A stretch of 64,000 bases of DNA from Roseburia_D yibonii. GTDB lineage: Bacteria > Bacillota > Clostridia > Lachnospirales > Lachnospiraceae. Positions 33,608-42,449 of the stretch are shown in pieces. The notes below the pieces were generated by a model. The model was not told the DNA's origin. It ran no database searches and saw nothing but the letters and a program-made list of their open reading frames with translations. A program made the position numbers and the translations under genes. Every line of letters begins with the position of its first letter. The first letter of the stretch is position 1. The stretch lies in contig NZ_JACOQH010000001.1 in assembly GCF_014297335.1 (NCBI RefSeq), positions 186,001 through 250,000 on the forward strand. The letters run 5' to 3'.

Positions 33608-34930
33608 TTACTCTGCTTTCTGTTCGTTCTTTCTTTTTAATTTTGCAAGGAAGAATCCATCACATCTTCCCGCCTGTGGCAGGATCTGTTCCATTGATAC
33701 GAGGCTAAATTCCGGATGCTCACGCAAAAAACACGCGACATTCTCTTCATTCTCCTCCCGGTTTATGGTACAGGTACTGTAGATCAGCGTTCCTCCCGGT
33801 TTTATATACGCATGCACAACAGAGAGGATCTCTCTTTGCAGTACCGCCAGATCCTTTTGCTTTTCCGGTGTCATCTTGTATTTGATATCTTTTTTCTTCT
33901 GAATGACCCCAAGCCCCGAGCAGGGCAGATCCGCGATCACGATATCTGCTTTCTGCACAGACGCTTCGTCTCTTATCCGCGCATCCATGCAGACTGCCGA
34001 CATGTTTTTCGTTTCACAGCGTCTGATGTTTTCTTCGATCAGTCCCACTTTATACGGCGTCAGGTCTCTTGCTTCCACATGACCCGTTCCATGCATCTTT
34101 TCCGCAATATGTATGCTTTTTCCTCCGGGAGCCGCGCAGACATCGATCACAAAATCTCCGTCCTCTGGCTGCGCAAGTTCCGCAACACGCATCGAGCTCT
34201 CATCCTGCACATAAAAAAGGCCTTCTTCAAAAGACGGCAGTGCTCTTAAATGGTCAAAACCCGAAATGAAAAAGGCATACGGCAGTGTCTCGTTCTGCCG
34301 CACCGTCACACCTTCTGTCTCCAGACGTGTCTTTAAATCCCCTGGAGTGATCTTCCCCTCATTTACACGGATGGACAACTCCGGCTCACTCAAAAGCGCC
34401 TGTAACATTTCTTCGGTTTTTGATATGCCATAGTCTTTTTCCCATACCTTTACGATCCACTCCGGCATGGAATAGCTCACACTCAGATATGGGATTTCCC
34501 CATCCTCGCGCTTTGGCATTTTTATATTTTCCATATTTCTGCTGATATTGCGAAGCACACCGTTCACAAAACCTTTCAGGCTGCGAAAGCCTTTGCGCTC
34601 CGCAAGCTTTACCGCTTCATTACATGCCGCGGAAGCCGGTACGGTATCCATGTGTTTCAGCTGATAGACACCCATGCGCAGGATATTTCGGATCACCGGT
34701 TTTTGTTTGCGCACCGGAACTTTGGAAAACTGATCGATGATATGATCCAGCTCGATCATCCGCTCCAGCGTTCCCTCGCTCAGCCTTGTGATAAACGCGC
34801 GGCTGTTTTTTTCGAGATACTGGTATTTGTCCAGTACGTTCTTTAAGGCTATGTGGCTGTACTCGCCATCCCGCGTCACCGCAAGCAGGATCTCAAGTAC
34901 CAGCTCCCGTTCATTTATGTGCTCAGTCAC
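33608..34930 (-). CDS. rsmB: 16S rRNA (cytosine 967-C5)-methyltransferase RsmB
   Basis: SAM-dependent m5C methyltransferase. The 440 residues have an N-terminal NusB-like RNA-binding domain (about 1-140: ELVLEILLAVTRDGEYSHIAL) and the Rossmann methyltransferase with VCAAPGGKSIHIAEKM, motif IV ADLPCSGLGV and motif VI LIYSTCTINREENE (both catalytic cysteines). A GTG at 34930 is the start: AGAGGAAACGACC precedes it and homologous sequence begins with TEHINERELV; reading from 35026 would add 32 residues lying inside the upstream peptidase gene. It overlaps that gene by 8 bases. Confidence 0.94.
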   Translation of the reverse strand: MTEHINERELVLEILLAVTRDGEYSHIALKNVLDKYQYLEKNSRAFITRLSEGTLERMIELDHIIDQFSKVPVRKQKPVIRNILRMGVYQLKHMDTVPASAACNEAVKLAERKGFRSLKGFVNGVLRNISRNMENIKMPKREDGEIPYLSVSYSMPEWIVKVWEKDYGISKTEEMLQALLSEPELSIRVNEGKITPGDLKTRLETEGVTVRQNETLPYAFFISGFDHLRALPSFEEGLFYVQDESSMRVAELAQPEDGDFVIDVCAAPGGKSIHIAEKMHGTGHVEARDLTPYKVGLIEENIRRCETKNMSAVCMDARIRDEASVQKADIVIADLPCSGLGVIQKKKDIKYKMTPEKQKDLAVLQREILSVVHAYIKPGGTLIYSTCTINREENEENVACFLREHPEFSLVSMEQILPQAGRCDGFFLAKLKRKNEQKAE

Positions 34931-35639
34931 GGTCGTTTCCTCTTTCTCCGAATAAAAGTATGATACGAAGAAGCTGTAAGATCGCTGCGGCTGCGCTGGC
35001 AACATAGGTAAGCGCGGCTGCGCCAAGCACCTTCTTCGTATACGGCAGCTCCTGGCTGTTTAAGATGCCGGTCTCCCCCAGGATACGCACTGCGCGCGCT
35101 GACGCGTCAAATTCGACCGGAAGCGTCACAAGCTGAAAAAGTACCGCAAGAGAAAAAAGTAAAATTCCGATATGGATCAAAAGATTTCCGGTATTGCTGG
35201 TAAAAAACAGACCGAGGACAATGATCGGCCATGCCAGTGCCGAGCCGAAATTGGCTGCCGGAACCAGTGCCGAACGTATTTTTAATGGCAGGTATTCTTT
35301 CTGGTGCTGGATCGCGTGCCCGCATTCATGTGCCGCAACGCCGACCGCAGCCACTGAGGTGGAACCGTATACACTGTCCGAAAGATTTAAGGTCTTATTT
35401 GCCGGATTGTAATGATCCGTCAGGTTTCCGGAAATATGCTGTACCCTCACATCATAGATCCCTGCGCTGTTTAAAATACGCTGTGCCGCCTGTGCGCCGG
35501 TCATGCCGGACATACTGCGGTAAGCCGCGTATTTGTTAAACGTTGATTTTACCCTCGCGGACGCGATCAGACAGATGACCGCCCCAATAATCACCAGAAA
35601 ATAAGTCGGATCCCACCAACTGTAATACATTCCATACAT
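34923..35639 (-). CDS. Neutral zinc metallopeptidase of the YugP family
   Basis: A 238-residue membrane protein (Zn_peptidase_2). One N-terminal transmembrane segment (TYFLVIIGAVICLIAS), the zinc motif VAAHECGHAIQHQ (HExxH, about 105-109), then two or three hydrophobic segments and GASALTYVASAAA-type C-terminus. Nearby VQHISGNLTDHYNPANKTLNLS is typical of the family. Physiological substrate is unknown. ATG at 35639 with GGAGG. It lies between fmt and rsmB, its usual place in Clostridia. Confidence 0.87.
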   Translation of the reverse strand: MYGMYYSWWDPTYFLVIIGAVICLIASARVKSTFNKYAAYRSMSGMTGAQAAQRILNSAGIYDVRVQHISGNLTDHYNPANKTLNLSDSVYGSTSVAAVGVAAHECGHAIQHQKEYLPLKIRSALVPAANFGSALAWPIIVLGLFFTSNTGNLLIHIGILLFSLAVLFQLVTLPVEFDASARAVRILGETGILNSQELPYTKKVLGAAALTYVASAAAAILQLLRIILLFGERGNDRD

Positions 35640-35651
35640 AAGCTTTACCTC

Positions 35652-36581
35652 CTATCCCAATTCCGTGCCAGCCGAAACCGGAAATCCGCGCAGAAAAGCA
35701 TCCACGCTCATACGTTTTTTCCCTTCTAACTGAATTTCCTGCAGGATTAAAATATCCTTTCCGGTCTGCACTCCGATGCTGTTTTTATCTGCCAGCACGA
35801 TCTTTCCGGCATCTGCCGGATCACCGCCCGGCTGTACCGATGCCTTCCATATCTTTAGTGTTTTCCCATTCAGGGAAGTATATGCACTTGGCCATGGATT
35901 TAAGCCACGGATCAACCGCTCGATCTCCTCCGCCGGCTTTGTCCAGTCAATTTTGCCAAACTGTTTTTTTAACATACCGACATGGGTCGCGAGCGTCTCA
36001 TCCTGTCTGGTATAGACTGCGCGTCCGGCTTCTATCTCCGCCATGGTATGCACGCAGAGATCCGCTCCCACTTCTGCCAGATGGTCAAACAGGCTTCCGC
36101 CCGTCTCGTCCGGCGCAAGCTCATATTCTGCCTGCTCGATGATGTCTCCGGTATCGATCCCTTCATCCATGCGCATGGTCGTGACGCCGGAAACGCGGTC
36201 TCCGTTGATCACCGCCCACTGGATCGGTGCCGCACCACGGTATTTCGGAAGCAGTGACGCATGCACATTGACGCATCCGTATTTTGGCATCTGAAGGATC
36301 TCTGTCGAAAGGATCTGACCGAATGCGACCACGATGATCATATCCGGCTCATACTGTCTCAGATGCGCAACACATTCCGGCTCCCGCACACGCTTTGGCT
36401 GATAAACTTCGATGCCATACTCAAGCGCCTTTTCTTTCACCGGAGGAAACTGTACGGCGTTTCCCCTGCCCTTTGGCTTATCCGGCTGTGTAACCGCAAG
36501 TACCACTTCATGTCCGGCTTTTACAACAGCCTCTAACGTTCCCACGGCAAAATCCGGTGTTCCCATAAAAATTACACGCAT
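35652..36581 (-). CDS. fmt: Methionyl-tRNA formyltransferase
   Basis: Formylates initiator Met-tRNA with 10-formyl-THF. The 309 residues show MRVIFMGTPDFAV, the catalytic Asn/His region VNVHASLLPKYRGAAPIQWAVINGD, and the active-site Asp in MDEGIDTGDII, with an OB-fold C-terminal domain (about 205-309). ATG at 36581 with GAGGGAG. Pairs functionally with def 20 bases upstream: formylation at initiation, deformylation afterwards. Confidence 0.97.
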   Translation of the reverse strand: MRVIFMGTPDFAVGTLEAVVKAGHEVVLAVTQPDKPKGRGNAVQFPPVKEKALEYGIEVYQPKRVREPECVAHLRQYEPDMIIVVAFGQILSTEILQMPKYGCVNVHASLLPKYRGAAPIQWAVINGDRVSGVTTMRMDEGIDTGDIIEQAEYELAPDETGGSLFDHLAEVGADLCVHTMAEIEAGRAVYTRQDETLATHVGMLKKQFGKIDWTKPAEEIERLIRGLNPWPSAYTSLNGKTLKIWKASVQPGGDPADAGKIVLADKNSIGVQTGKDILILQEIQLEGKKRMSVDAFLRGFPVSAGTELG

Positions 36582-36601
36582 TGATCTCCCTCGCTTTTTT
36601 C

Positions 36602-37084
36602 TTATTCTTCATCCTCGTCGGAAACAGCTCCCACATCATGGAGACCGCCTTCTACTTTTTCGGTATACATATGTCCGTCCAGATGATCGATCTCATGGCA
36701 GAATGCTCTCGCAAGCAGTTCCTCGCCTTCCAGTTCGATCCGGTTCATATCCTCGTCAAATGCCTGTACCTTGACATAATTCGGCCGTGTCACAACTCCT
36801 GCTTTTCCAGGGAGGCTCAGGCAGCCCTCATCTCCGGTCTGTTCCCCGCTTGTCTCAACGATCTTCGGATTGATCAAAACGATCGGTCCCTCTCCGACAT
36901 CGATGACAACAATACGTTTTAAGATTCCTACCTGCGGTGCCGCAAGTCCGACTCCATTTGCCTCGTACATCGTCTCAAACATATCATCTATCAATTCTGT
37001 AATCTTTGGTGTTACCTCTGTCACTTCCCTGCATACCTTTGTCAGTACAGGATCGCCCATCACACGAATTTCTCTTAATGCCAT
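36602..37084 (-). CDS. def: Peptide deformylase
   Basis: Iron/zinc hydrolase that removes N-formyl groups from nascent proteins. The 160 residues show the three family motifs: GVGLAAPQVG (I), EGCLSLPG (II, metal Cys) and HEIDHLDG (III, HExxH). A short acidic tail VGAVSDEDEE follows. ATG at 37084 with GGAGG 7 bases upstream; directly follows priA and precedes fmt. Confidence 0.97.
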   Translation of the reverse strand: MALREIRVMGDPVLTKVCREVTEVTPKITELIDDMFETMYEANGVGLAAPQVGILKRIVVIDVGEGPIVLINPKIVETSGEQTGDEGCLSLPGKAGVVTRPNYVKVQAFDEDMNRIELEGEELLARAFCHEIDHLDGHMYTEKVEGGLHDVGAVSDEDEE

Positions 37085-37135
37085 TTTTATTCCTCCATCT
37101 TTTCATTTCGTATCTGCTTATTACTATACTATATT

Positions 37136-39367
37136 TTAAAATCCATTCATAGGATTAAAATCAAATTGTACCACAATATTCTTTAATTCTCTATTCCCAT
37201 TGATAAAATGTTCCAGCCTGTCCTTCACATCCACAAGCACCGCATAATCCGCATGTTTTAAATACAGCACCTTTTTGTAGATGTCATTTACCTTTGCCAC
37301 CGCCGTATCCGCAGGACCGACCACAAAGAGATTCTGGTAGCCAAGCGCTGCGATCACCCGTTTCATGCGCTCGGATGCCTGGTAGGCAAGCTCCTCGTTT
37401 TTTGCTGCGGAAAGGATCAGCAACATATTCCATACCGGCGGGTAACAGAGCATCCTGCGGTATTCCATCTCATGCGCGTAGAAAGACGCATAGTCCTGTG
37501 CCGCAGCCGCGACGATGCTGTAATGCTCGGGCTGATAGGTCTGTATCACGACCTCTCCCGGCCTGTCGCCTCTGCCGGCGCGTCCCGCCGCCTGTGTCAG
37601 CAGCTGAAACGTCCGCTCCGATGCGCGGTAATCACTGACGCCAAGGGACAGATCCGCCGCCAGCACTCCGACCAGCGTGACATTCGGGAAGTCATGCCCC
37701 TTTACGATCATCTGGGTACCGACCAGGATATCCGCTTCATGATTGGCAAACGCGGAAAGGATCTTCTCATAGCTCTCTTTTTTTCTGGTCGTATCAAAAT
37801 CCATCCGAAGCACCCGTGCCTTCGGGAAACGCTTTTTTACCAGCATCTCGATCTTCTGCGTCCCTGCCTTGAACCCGCTGATGTAGCGTGAGCCGCATTC
37901 GGGACATACATGCGCTTCCGGTTCCTCATAACCGCAGTAATGGCAGATCATCTTTCCGTTGCTGTGCCAGCTTAGGGATACGTCGCAGTGCGGGCACTTG
38001 ATCACATGCCCGCAGGAACGGCAGGATACAAAGCCTGACATTCCACGCCGGTTTAAAAAGAGCATGATCTGTTCCTGTTTTGCCAGCCGCTCCTCCATCA
38101 GTTCCTGTAATTTTCTGCTTAGTATCGAACGGTTGCCCGTTTTTAATTCCTCGCGCAGATCCACCGTATAGCAGGTCGGAAGCGGTCTTTTCGATATCCG
38201 TTCTTTCATCTCAAGCAGATGATACTCTCCGTTTTGTGCCTTCGTATAACTCTCGATCGAAGGTGTTGCGGAGCCAAGGATCACGCTCGCCCCTGTCATC
38301 CCTGCCCGCTCGATCGCGGTCTCTCTCGCGTGATAGCGCGGCACGGTCTCACTTTTGTAGGAGCTTTCATGTTCTTCGTCTATGATTATAAGACCAAGAT
38401 TTGAAAAAGGTGTGAACAACGCAGATCTCGGTCCGATCATAATGTCGATCTCTCCTCTTTTCGCCCGGAGAAACTGATCGTAGCGCTCCCCTGCGGAAAG
38501 TCTGGAATTTAAAATGGACACCCGATTTCCGAAGCGGTCATAAAAACGCCGGACCGTCTGATAGGTCAACGCAATCTCCGGGATCAGAACGATCGCCTGT
38601 TTTCCCTCTGCAATGTTATGTGCGATGAGCTCCATATACACTTCGGTCTTTCCGCTTCCCGTCACGCCATGCAAAAGATAGATTCCCTGCCTCTGTTCCC
38701 TGCGGTCTCTCAAAACGGCATCCACCGCCGCCTGCTGACTTTCACTCAAAAGGAACTTTCTTTCCTCCCGCTCCCGCTGCCGCACCGGATTCCGGTAGTC
38801 CTGCTCCGTCCGGATCTTTAGGATCCCCAGTTTTTCCATTGCCCGCACGACATTCAGTCCGACATTCAGCTCTTCTTTCACCACATCACCGGAAAGTTCC
38901 CGCTCCCGGATCAGTGCCTCTAAAAGACGCGCCCGCGCCACATTGTGTTTCCGCCGGAATTCCGCAAGCTGCTCTTCTGCCGTTTTTTCATCGGCCGCAA
39001 GTACCAGGATCCGTTTTTCCTTTGCCGCCGTCTTCTGTTTGATCGGGATCACCGTCTTTAATGCCTGGTTCATGGTTCCGCCATAATTCTTTTTCATCCA
39101 GAACGCAAGCGCGATCAGCTGGGATTCGATCGCAACGCTGTCTTTGCAGATCTCCGTAATTTCTTTTATTTTTCGCACATCGTACTCCGCCTGATCGGTA
39201 AGCTCGATCACATAGCCGCACAGCTTCCGCCCGCCGCTTCCAAACGGCACCAGCACCTGCATTCCGATCTTTAGCACCGGCTTTAGTTCTTCCGGGACAC
39301 GATACTGGAATAGCCGGTCTAATTTTTCATGTGAGATATCTATAATAATATTGGCATACAACGCCAT
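37136..39367 (-). CDS. priA: Primosomal protein N' (helicase PriA)
   Basis: 3'-5' DNA helicase that restarts stalled replication forks. The 743 residues show an N-terminal fork-binding domain (YANIIIDISHEKLDRLFQYRVP), Walker A HGVTGSGKTEVYMEL, DEEH box IIIDEEHESSYK, the zinc-binding cysteines CRSCGHVIKCPHCDVS ... CHYCG ... CPECGS, and QAAGRAGRGDRPGEVVIQTYQP. The start at 39367 is chosen because the protein family begins here and GGAGGAG is 11 bases upstream; 75 more codons are open 5' but have non-conserved sequence. First gene of the priA-to-thiN cluster. Confidence 0.96.
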   Translation of the reverse strand: MALYANIIIDISHEKLDRLFQYRVPEELKPVLKIGMQVLVPFGSGGRKLCGYVIELTDQAEYDVRKIKEITEICKDSVAIESQLIALAFWMKKNYGGTMNQALKTVIPIKQKTAAKEKRILVLAADEKTAEEQLAEFRRKHNVARARLLEALIRERELSGDVVKEELNVGLNVVRAMEKLGILKIRTEQDYRNPVRQREREERKFLLSESQQAAVDAVLRDRREQRQGIYLLHGVTGSGKTEVYMELIAHNIAEGKQAIVLIPEIALTYQTVRRFYDRFGNRVSILNSRLSAGERYDQFLRAKRGEIDIMIGPRSALFTPFSNLGLIIIDEEHESSYKSETVPRYHARETAIERAGMTGASVILGSATPSIESYTKAQNGEYHLLEMKERISKRPLPTCYTVDLREELKTGNRSILSRKLQELMEERLAKQEQIMLFLNRRGMSGFVSCRSCGHVIKCPHCDVSLSWHSNGKMICHYCGYEEPEAHVCPECGSRYISGFKAGTQKIEMLVKKRFPKARVLRMDFDTTRKKESYEKILSAFANHEADILVGTQMIVKGHDFPNVTLVGVLAADLSLGVSDYRASERTFQLLTQAAGRAGRGDRPGEVVIQTYQPEHYSIVAAAAQDYASFYAHEMEYRRMLCYPPVWNMLLILSAAKNEELAYQASERMKRVIAALGYQNLFVVGPADTAVAKVNDIYKKVLYLKHADYAVLVDVKDRLEHFINGNRELKNIVVQFDFNPMNGF

Positions 39368-39455
39368 TTGTATTTCAACTCCTCCAAAAAACGCATATTT
39401 TTTATTATATGTCATTGCCTGTATAAAAAGCAACGGGCGTGGGCACACTTTTTCC

Positions 39456-39854
39456 ATGAGAAAAAATTTTTTTATCTGCGGACTGACCGGATGGTGCATG
39501 GAAATTTTATTTACTTCTTTTGGATCGCTCCGGAAAAAAAATAAAAAACTGATCGGACAGACTTCTGTCTGGATGTTTCCCATATATGGCATGGCTGCCG
39601 TGATCGAACCGGTCTACCGGCACATAAAGGGGATCCCTCTGTTTTTCCGGGGGATCATCTACTCCGCCGGAATCCTCGCCTGTGAATTTGTCAGTGGAAG
39701 TCTGTTAAAGAAGCACGACCTCTGTCCCTGGGATTACAGTCATGCCAAACTGAATGTCCGCGGCGTCATCCGTCTGGACTACGCGCCTTTGTGGATGGCC
39801 GCGGGACTGATCTTTGAAAAACTGATGTGCCATGCAGACGGCAGAAAACTTTAA
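39456..39854 (+). CDS. CmpB-type membrane protein (putative ABC-transporter-permease family)
   Basis: A 132-residue membrane protein resembling the family usually labelled putative ABC transporter permease (pfam06541, CmpB): FFICGLTGWCMEILFTSF, TSVWMFPIYGMAAVIEPVYRHI, IYSAGILACEFVSGSLLKK and CPWDYSHAKLNVRGVIRLDYAPLWM. No ATPase partner is nearby and the transporter label is doubtful. The ATG at 39456 is the most natural start but has no clear ribosome binding site; an upstream in-frame ATG at 39351 overlaps priA. Its end is nearly contiguous with the convergent PH-domain gene (3 bases). Confidence 0.7.
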   Translation: MRKNFFICGLTGWCMEILFTSFGSLRKKNKKLIGQTSVWMFPIYGMAAVIEPVYRHIKGIPLFFRGIIYSAGILACEFVSGSLLKKHDLCPWDYSHAKLNVRGVIRLDYAPLWMAAGLIFEKLMCHADGRKL

Positions 39855-39857
39855 ACC

Positions 39858-40262
39858 TTAAAGTTCTTCTGCCTCTACGCTCTCCGCGCCGATATTCTGC
39901 ATATTTAAGGTGCGGCGCTTAAGTCTTGCCTGTTCGGATTCTTCCAACAGGTATTCTTTGATCTCTTTTGCGTGTTTTACATGTTCCAGAACAAGCTCCG
40001 GGTTTGTGACATCTCCTGTATAGCAGATAATGGTTCCCAGTCCGAACATGCGCTCGAACAGGGAACGCTTTAACGTTACATCCTGTATCTTATACATGTA
40101 ACAGTCATTTTCCTCCCGGTTAAAGAATCCGGTGTCAACGGTTACAACCACATTGCTTGCTGTATAAACCGTAAATGTAAACGGCAGTCCGAAAAAAAGG
40201 ATGCGTTTCCGCTCCCGGAATGCCACTGTTTTTTCTTCTTTGATCACCTTGGTATTGTCCAT
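39858..40262 (-). CDS. Hypothetical protein with bacterial PH-like domain
   Basis: A 134-residue protein. The segment RILFFGLPFTFTVYTASNVVVTVDTGFFNREENDCYMYKIQDVTLKRSLFERMFGLGTIICYT matches the layout of bPH_2/DUF304 domains (strand-rich with a conserved Y-x-I-x-D-V core), followed by a charged helical C-terminus. There is no clear transmembrane pair, unlike many DUF304 proteins. The ATG at 40262 has AGGAGG; 19 further codons in the longer frame lie over the promoter. Divergent from pyrB across a 125-base gap. Function unknown. Confidence 0.68.
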   Translation of the reverse strand: MDNTKVIKEEKTVAFRERKRILFFGLPFTFTVYTASNVVVTVDTGFFNREENDCYMYKIQDVTLKRSLFERMFGLGTIICYTGDVTNPELVLEHVKHAKEIKEYLLEESEQARLKRRTLNMQNIGAESVEAEEL

Positions 40263-40329
40263 AAAATTCCTCCTGATTTTTCTATCGCCTATTATAATAC
40301 ATTTTTGCATTTTTTTCACAAAATATTTC

Positions 40330-40358
40330 TTGAAATTTGTAATTTATTATTATATGAT
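40330..40358 (+). promoter_or_regulatory. Promoter of pyrB-pyrI
   Basis: TTGAAA (40330-40335), 17-base spacer, TATGAT (40353-40358). The start would be near 40365, leaving a leader of only about 23 nt: no room for a PyrR-type attenuator or pyrimidine leader peptide. Confidence 0.7.
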
Positions 40359-40387
40359 AGTAAAAATGTCTAGAGGAGGAAAATACA

Positions 40388-41308
40388 ATGCGACATTTAA
40401 TGAGCCCGTTGGACTTGTCCGTGGAAGAGTTGGACAAGCTGCTTACACTGGCTAATGATATTGAAAAGAACCCGAAAAAATATGCGCATGCATGTGACGG
40501 GAAAAAATTAGCCACACTTTTTTATGAACCCAGTACCAGAACAAGACTTAGTTTTGAAACTGCCATGTTGAACCTCGGCGGTTCCGTCATCGGTTTTTCC
40601 AGTGCCGACAGCAGTTCAGCTGCCAAAGGCGAAAGTGTTTCTGATACCATTCGAGTTATTTCCTGCTTCGCAGATATCTGTGCGATGCGTCATCCAAAAG
40701 AGGGAGCTCCTCTCGTTGCTTCCTTAAAATCCAGTATTCCAGTCATCAATGCCGGAGACGGCGGTCATCAACATCCCACCCAGACACTTGCGGATCTGCT
40801 TACCATCCGCTCTTTAAAGGGCAGATTATCCAATTTAAAGATCGGTCTGTGCGGAGATTTAAAATTCGGCCGTACCGTACACTCCTTAATCAATGCGCTG
40901 ATCCGCTATCCGAACGTGGAATTCGTACTGATCTCCCCGAAGGAACTGCGCGTACCGGAATACATAAGGGAAGACGTCCTGGTTGCGAACAACATCCCAT
41001 TCACTGAGGTGGAACGTTTAGAGGACGCGATCCCGGATCTGGATATCCTCTATATGACGCGTGTACAGAAGGAACGCTTCTTCAACGAAGAAGATTACAT
41101 CCGTATGAAAGACTTCTATATTCTCGATAAAGAGAAAATGGCACTGGCAAAGGATGATATGCTTGTGCTCCACCCGCTTCCGCGTGTCAACGAGATCTCT
41201 GTGGAAGTCGATGATGATCCGAGAGCTGTATACTTTAAGCAGGTACAATACGGTGTCTATGTCCGCATGGCATTGATCCTGACACTGCTCGGCATCGAAG
41301 TACAATAA
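40388..41308 (+). CDS. pyrB: Aspartate carbamoyltransferase, catalytic subunit
   Basis: Condenses carbamoyl phosphate with aspartate in pyrimidine synthesis. The 306 residues show the carbamoyl-phosphate motif EPSTRTRLSFETAM (about 49-62), the K-containing 80s loop SSAAKGES, GDGGHQHPTQTLADLLTI, CGDLKFGRTVHSL and LHPLPRVNEIS. Length and the linked pyrI gene indicate the E. coli-type (class B) dodecamer. ATG at 40388 with AGAGGAGG. pyrI follows after 37 bases. Confidence 0.97.
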   Translation: MRHLMSPLDLSVEELDKLLTLANDIEKNPKKYAHACDGKKLATLFYEPSTRTRLSFETAMLNLGGSVIGFSSADSSSAAKGESVSDTIRVISCFADICAMRHPKEGAPLVASLKSSIPVINAGDGGHQHPTQTLADLLTIRSLKGRLSNLKIGLCGDLKFGRTVHSLINALIRYPNVEFVLISPKELRVPEYIREDVLVANNIPFTEVERLEDAIPDLDILYMTRVQKERFFNEEDYIRMKDFYILDKEKMALAKDDMLVLHPLPRVNEISVEVDDDPRAVYFKQVQYGVYVRMALILTLLGIEVQ

Positions 41309-41345
41309 ATCATATGCAAACCGAATGTAAGGAAGGAACAAATCA

Positions 41346-41774
41346 ATGTTAAATATCAGTGGAATTCAGGAAGGATTTGTGCTCGACCATATCAAAGCCG
41401 GCATGAGCCTTTCCATCTATCATTACTTGAAACTGGACCAGTTAGACTGCTGTGTCGCGATCATCAAAAATGCGCGCAGCAAAAAAATGGGAAAAAAGGA
41501 CATGATAAAAGTAGAATGCCCGATTGACAAACTTGATCTTGATATTTTAGGTTTCATAGACCACAATATCACCGTCAATATCATCAAAGGCGACCAGATC
41601 GTGGAGAAACGCTCCCTGCGTCTGCCGAAAAAAATCAAAAATGTCATTAAATGTAAAAATCCGAGATGTATTTCCTCCATCGAACAGGAACTTGACCAGA
41701 TCTTCGTTCTGACTGATGAAGCAAACGAGGTCTATCGCTGCAAATACTGTGAAGAAAAATACGAAAGAAAGTAG
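41346..41774 (+). CDS. pyrI: Aspartate carbamoyltransferase, regulatory subunit
   Basis: Allosteric subunit binding CTP/UTP/ATP. The 142 residues comprise the N-terminal nucleotide-binding domain (IQEGFVLDHIKAGMSLSIY, NARSKKMGKKDMIKVE) and a C-terminal zinc domain with CKNPRC and CKYCEEKY, giving the C-x4-C ... C-x2-C set that contacts PyrB. Ribosome binding site AAGGAAGGA precedes the ATG at 41346. Its presence implies feedback control of pyrimidine synthesis at enzyme level. Confidence 0.96.
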   Translation: MLNISGIQEGFVLDHIKAGMSLSIYHYLKLDQLDCCVAIIKNARSKKMGKKDMIKVECPIDKLDLDILGFIDHNITVNIIKGDQIVEKRSLRLPKKIKNVIKCKNPRCISSIEQELDQIFVLTDEANEVYRCKYCEEKYERK

Positions 41775-41788
41775 TAACCAAAACTGCG

Positions 41789-41816
41789 TTCCGCCCGCAG
41801 CTTAAAACGGGCGGAA
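41789..41816. terminator. Hairpin between pyrI and the J-domain gene
   Basis: TTCCGCCCG pairs with CGGGCGGAA (9 bp), loop of 10. U-runs are weak on both sides (AAAACTG before it, so CAGTTTTGG on the minus strand). It overlaps the stop and last codons of the J-domain gene, whose C-terminal residues CFRPF are encoded in the stem. Confidence 0.55.
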
Positions 41817-42449
41817 GCAGCAACAGTTGCACAGAAGATTTAACAGAAGGAAACTCAAACAATAACCACTGGAACCCGAATAAGGACGTCCGTAGGACTC
41901 TCCCATATTCTGATACCAGTTTCCGCCAAACTCAAGCTGCTGCTTCAGCTGGCGGTATTCCATATTGCTCGGCTCCATTGCCACCGCACGGTCGGCATGG
42001 TCCCGGGCAATAATATTATTCCCGACTCCCGCGTTCGCAAGCCCACTGTAATAATACCATCTGGCATTCCGCTCGGATGCCGCCATACTGTTTAACACAT
42101 TAAGCGCCTCTTTAAAGCACCGGTTCGCGATATAGTTGGCCGCCGCCTGCATCTCTACCGAACCCGCATTCTGCGTACCGCCTCCATAGTAAGACTGTCT
42201 GTTCCAGGAGGAGGAATTTCCATATCCGCCATAGCTTCCATAGGTATAACCCTGCTGCTTTTCCTTCATGATCTGGTCATACGCCTGCTGTACTTCCTTG
42301 AAGCGTTCCTCCGCCTCCGCCTTATTCGGACTGTTGATGTTGGCATCCGGGTGATATTTGCGGCTCAGTGCCCGATATGCTTTTTTTATTTCCTCGTCTG
42401 TCGCTGCCGGCGACACGCCAAGTACTTCATACGGATTTCGGTTTCCCAT
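41802..42449 (-). CDS. J-domain protein with TPR-like region and Cys-rich hydrophobic tail
   Basis: A 215-residue protein: N-terminal DnaJ domain (NPYEVLGVSPAATDEEIKKAYRALSRKYHPD, with HPD at about 33-35), a Tyr/Gly/Ser-rich linker (about 75-110), a helical region resembling a pair of tetratricopeptide helices (AANYIANRCFKEALNVLNSM, ARWYYYSGLANAGVGNNIIARDHADRAVAM), and a hydrophobic tail CLSFLLLNLLCNCCCFRPF. It should recruit DnaK; the tail suggests membrane association. ATG at 42449 with GGGAGGGG, overlapping the upstream gene by 23 bases. Third gene of an uncharacterised trio. Confidence 0.8.
   Translation of the reverse strand: MGNRNPYEVLGVSPAATDEEIKKAYRALSRKYHPDANINSPNKAEAEERFKEVQQAYDQIMKEKQQGYTYGSYGGYGNSSSWNRQSYYGGGTQNAGSVEMQAAANYIANRCFKEALNVLNSMAASERNARWYYYSGLANAGVGNNIIARDHADRAVAMEPSNMEYRQLKQQLEFGGNWYQNMGESYGRPYSGSSGYCLSFLLLNLLCNCCCFRPF

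Noticed and set aside
40270..40330. TATAAT upstream of the PH-domain gene as a firm promoter
   Set aside because: The best -35 is GTGAAA with 17 bases or TTGTGA with 19; not strong enough to list as a feature.
40359..40387. Possible PyrR attenuator or leader peptide before pyrB
   Set aside because: The leader is about 23 nt, far too short, and has no terminator hairpin.
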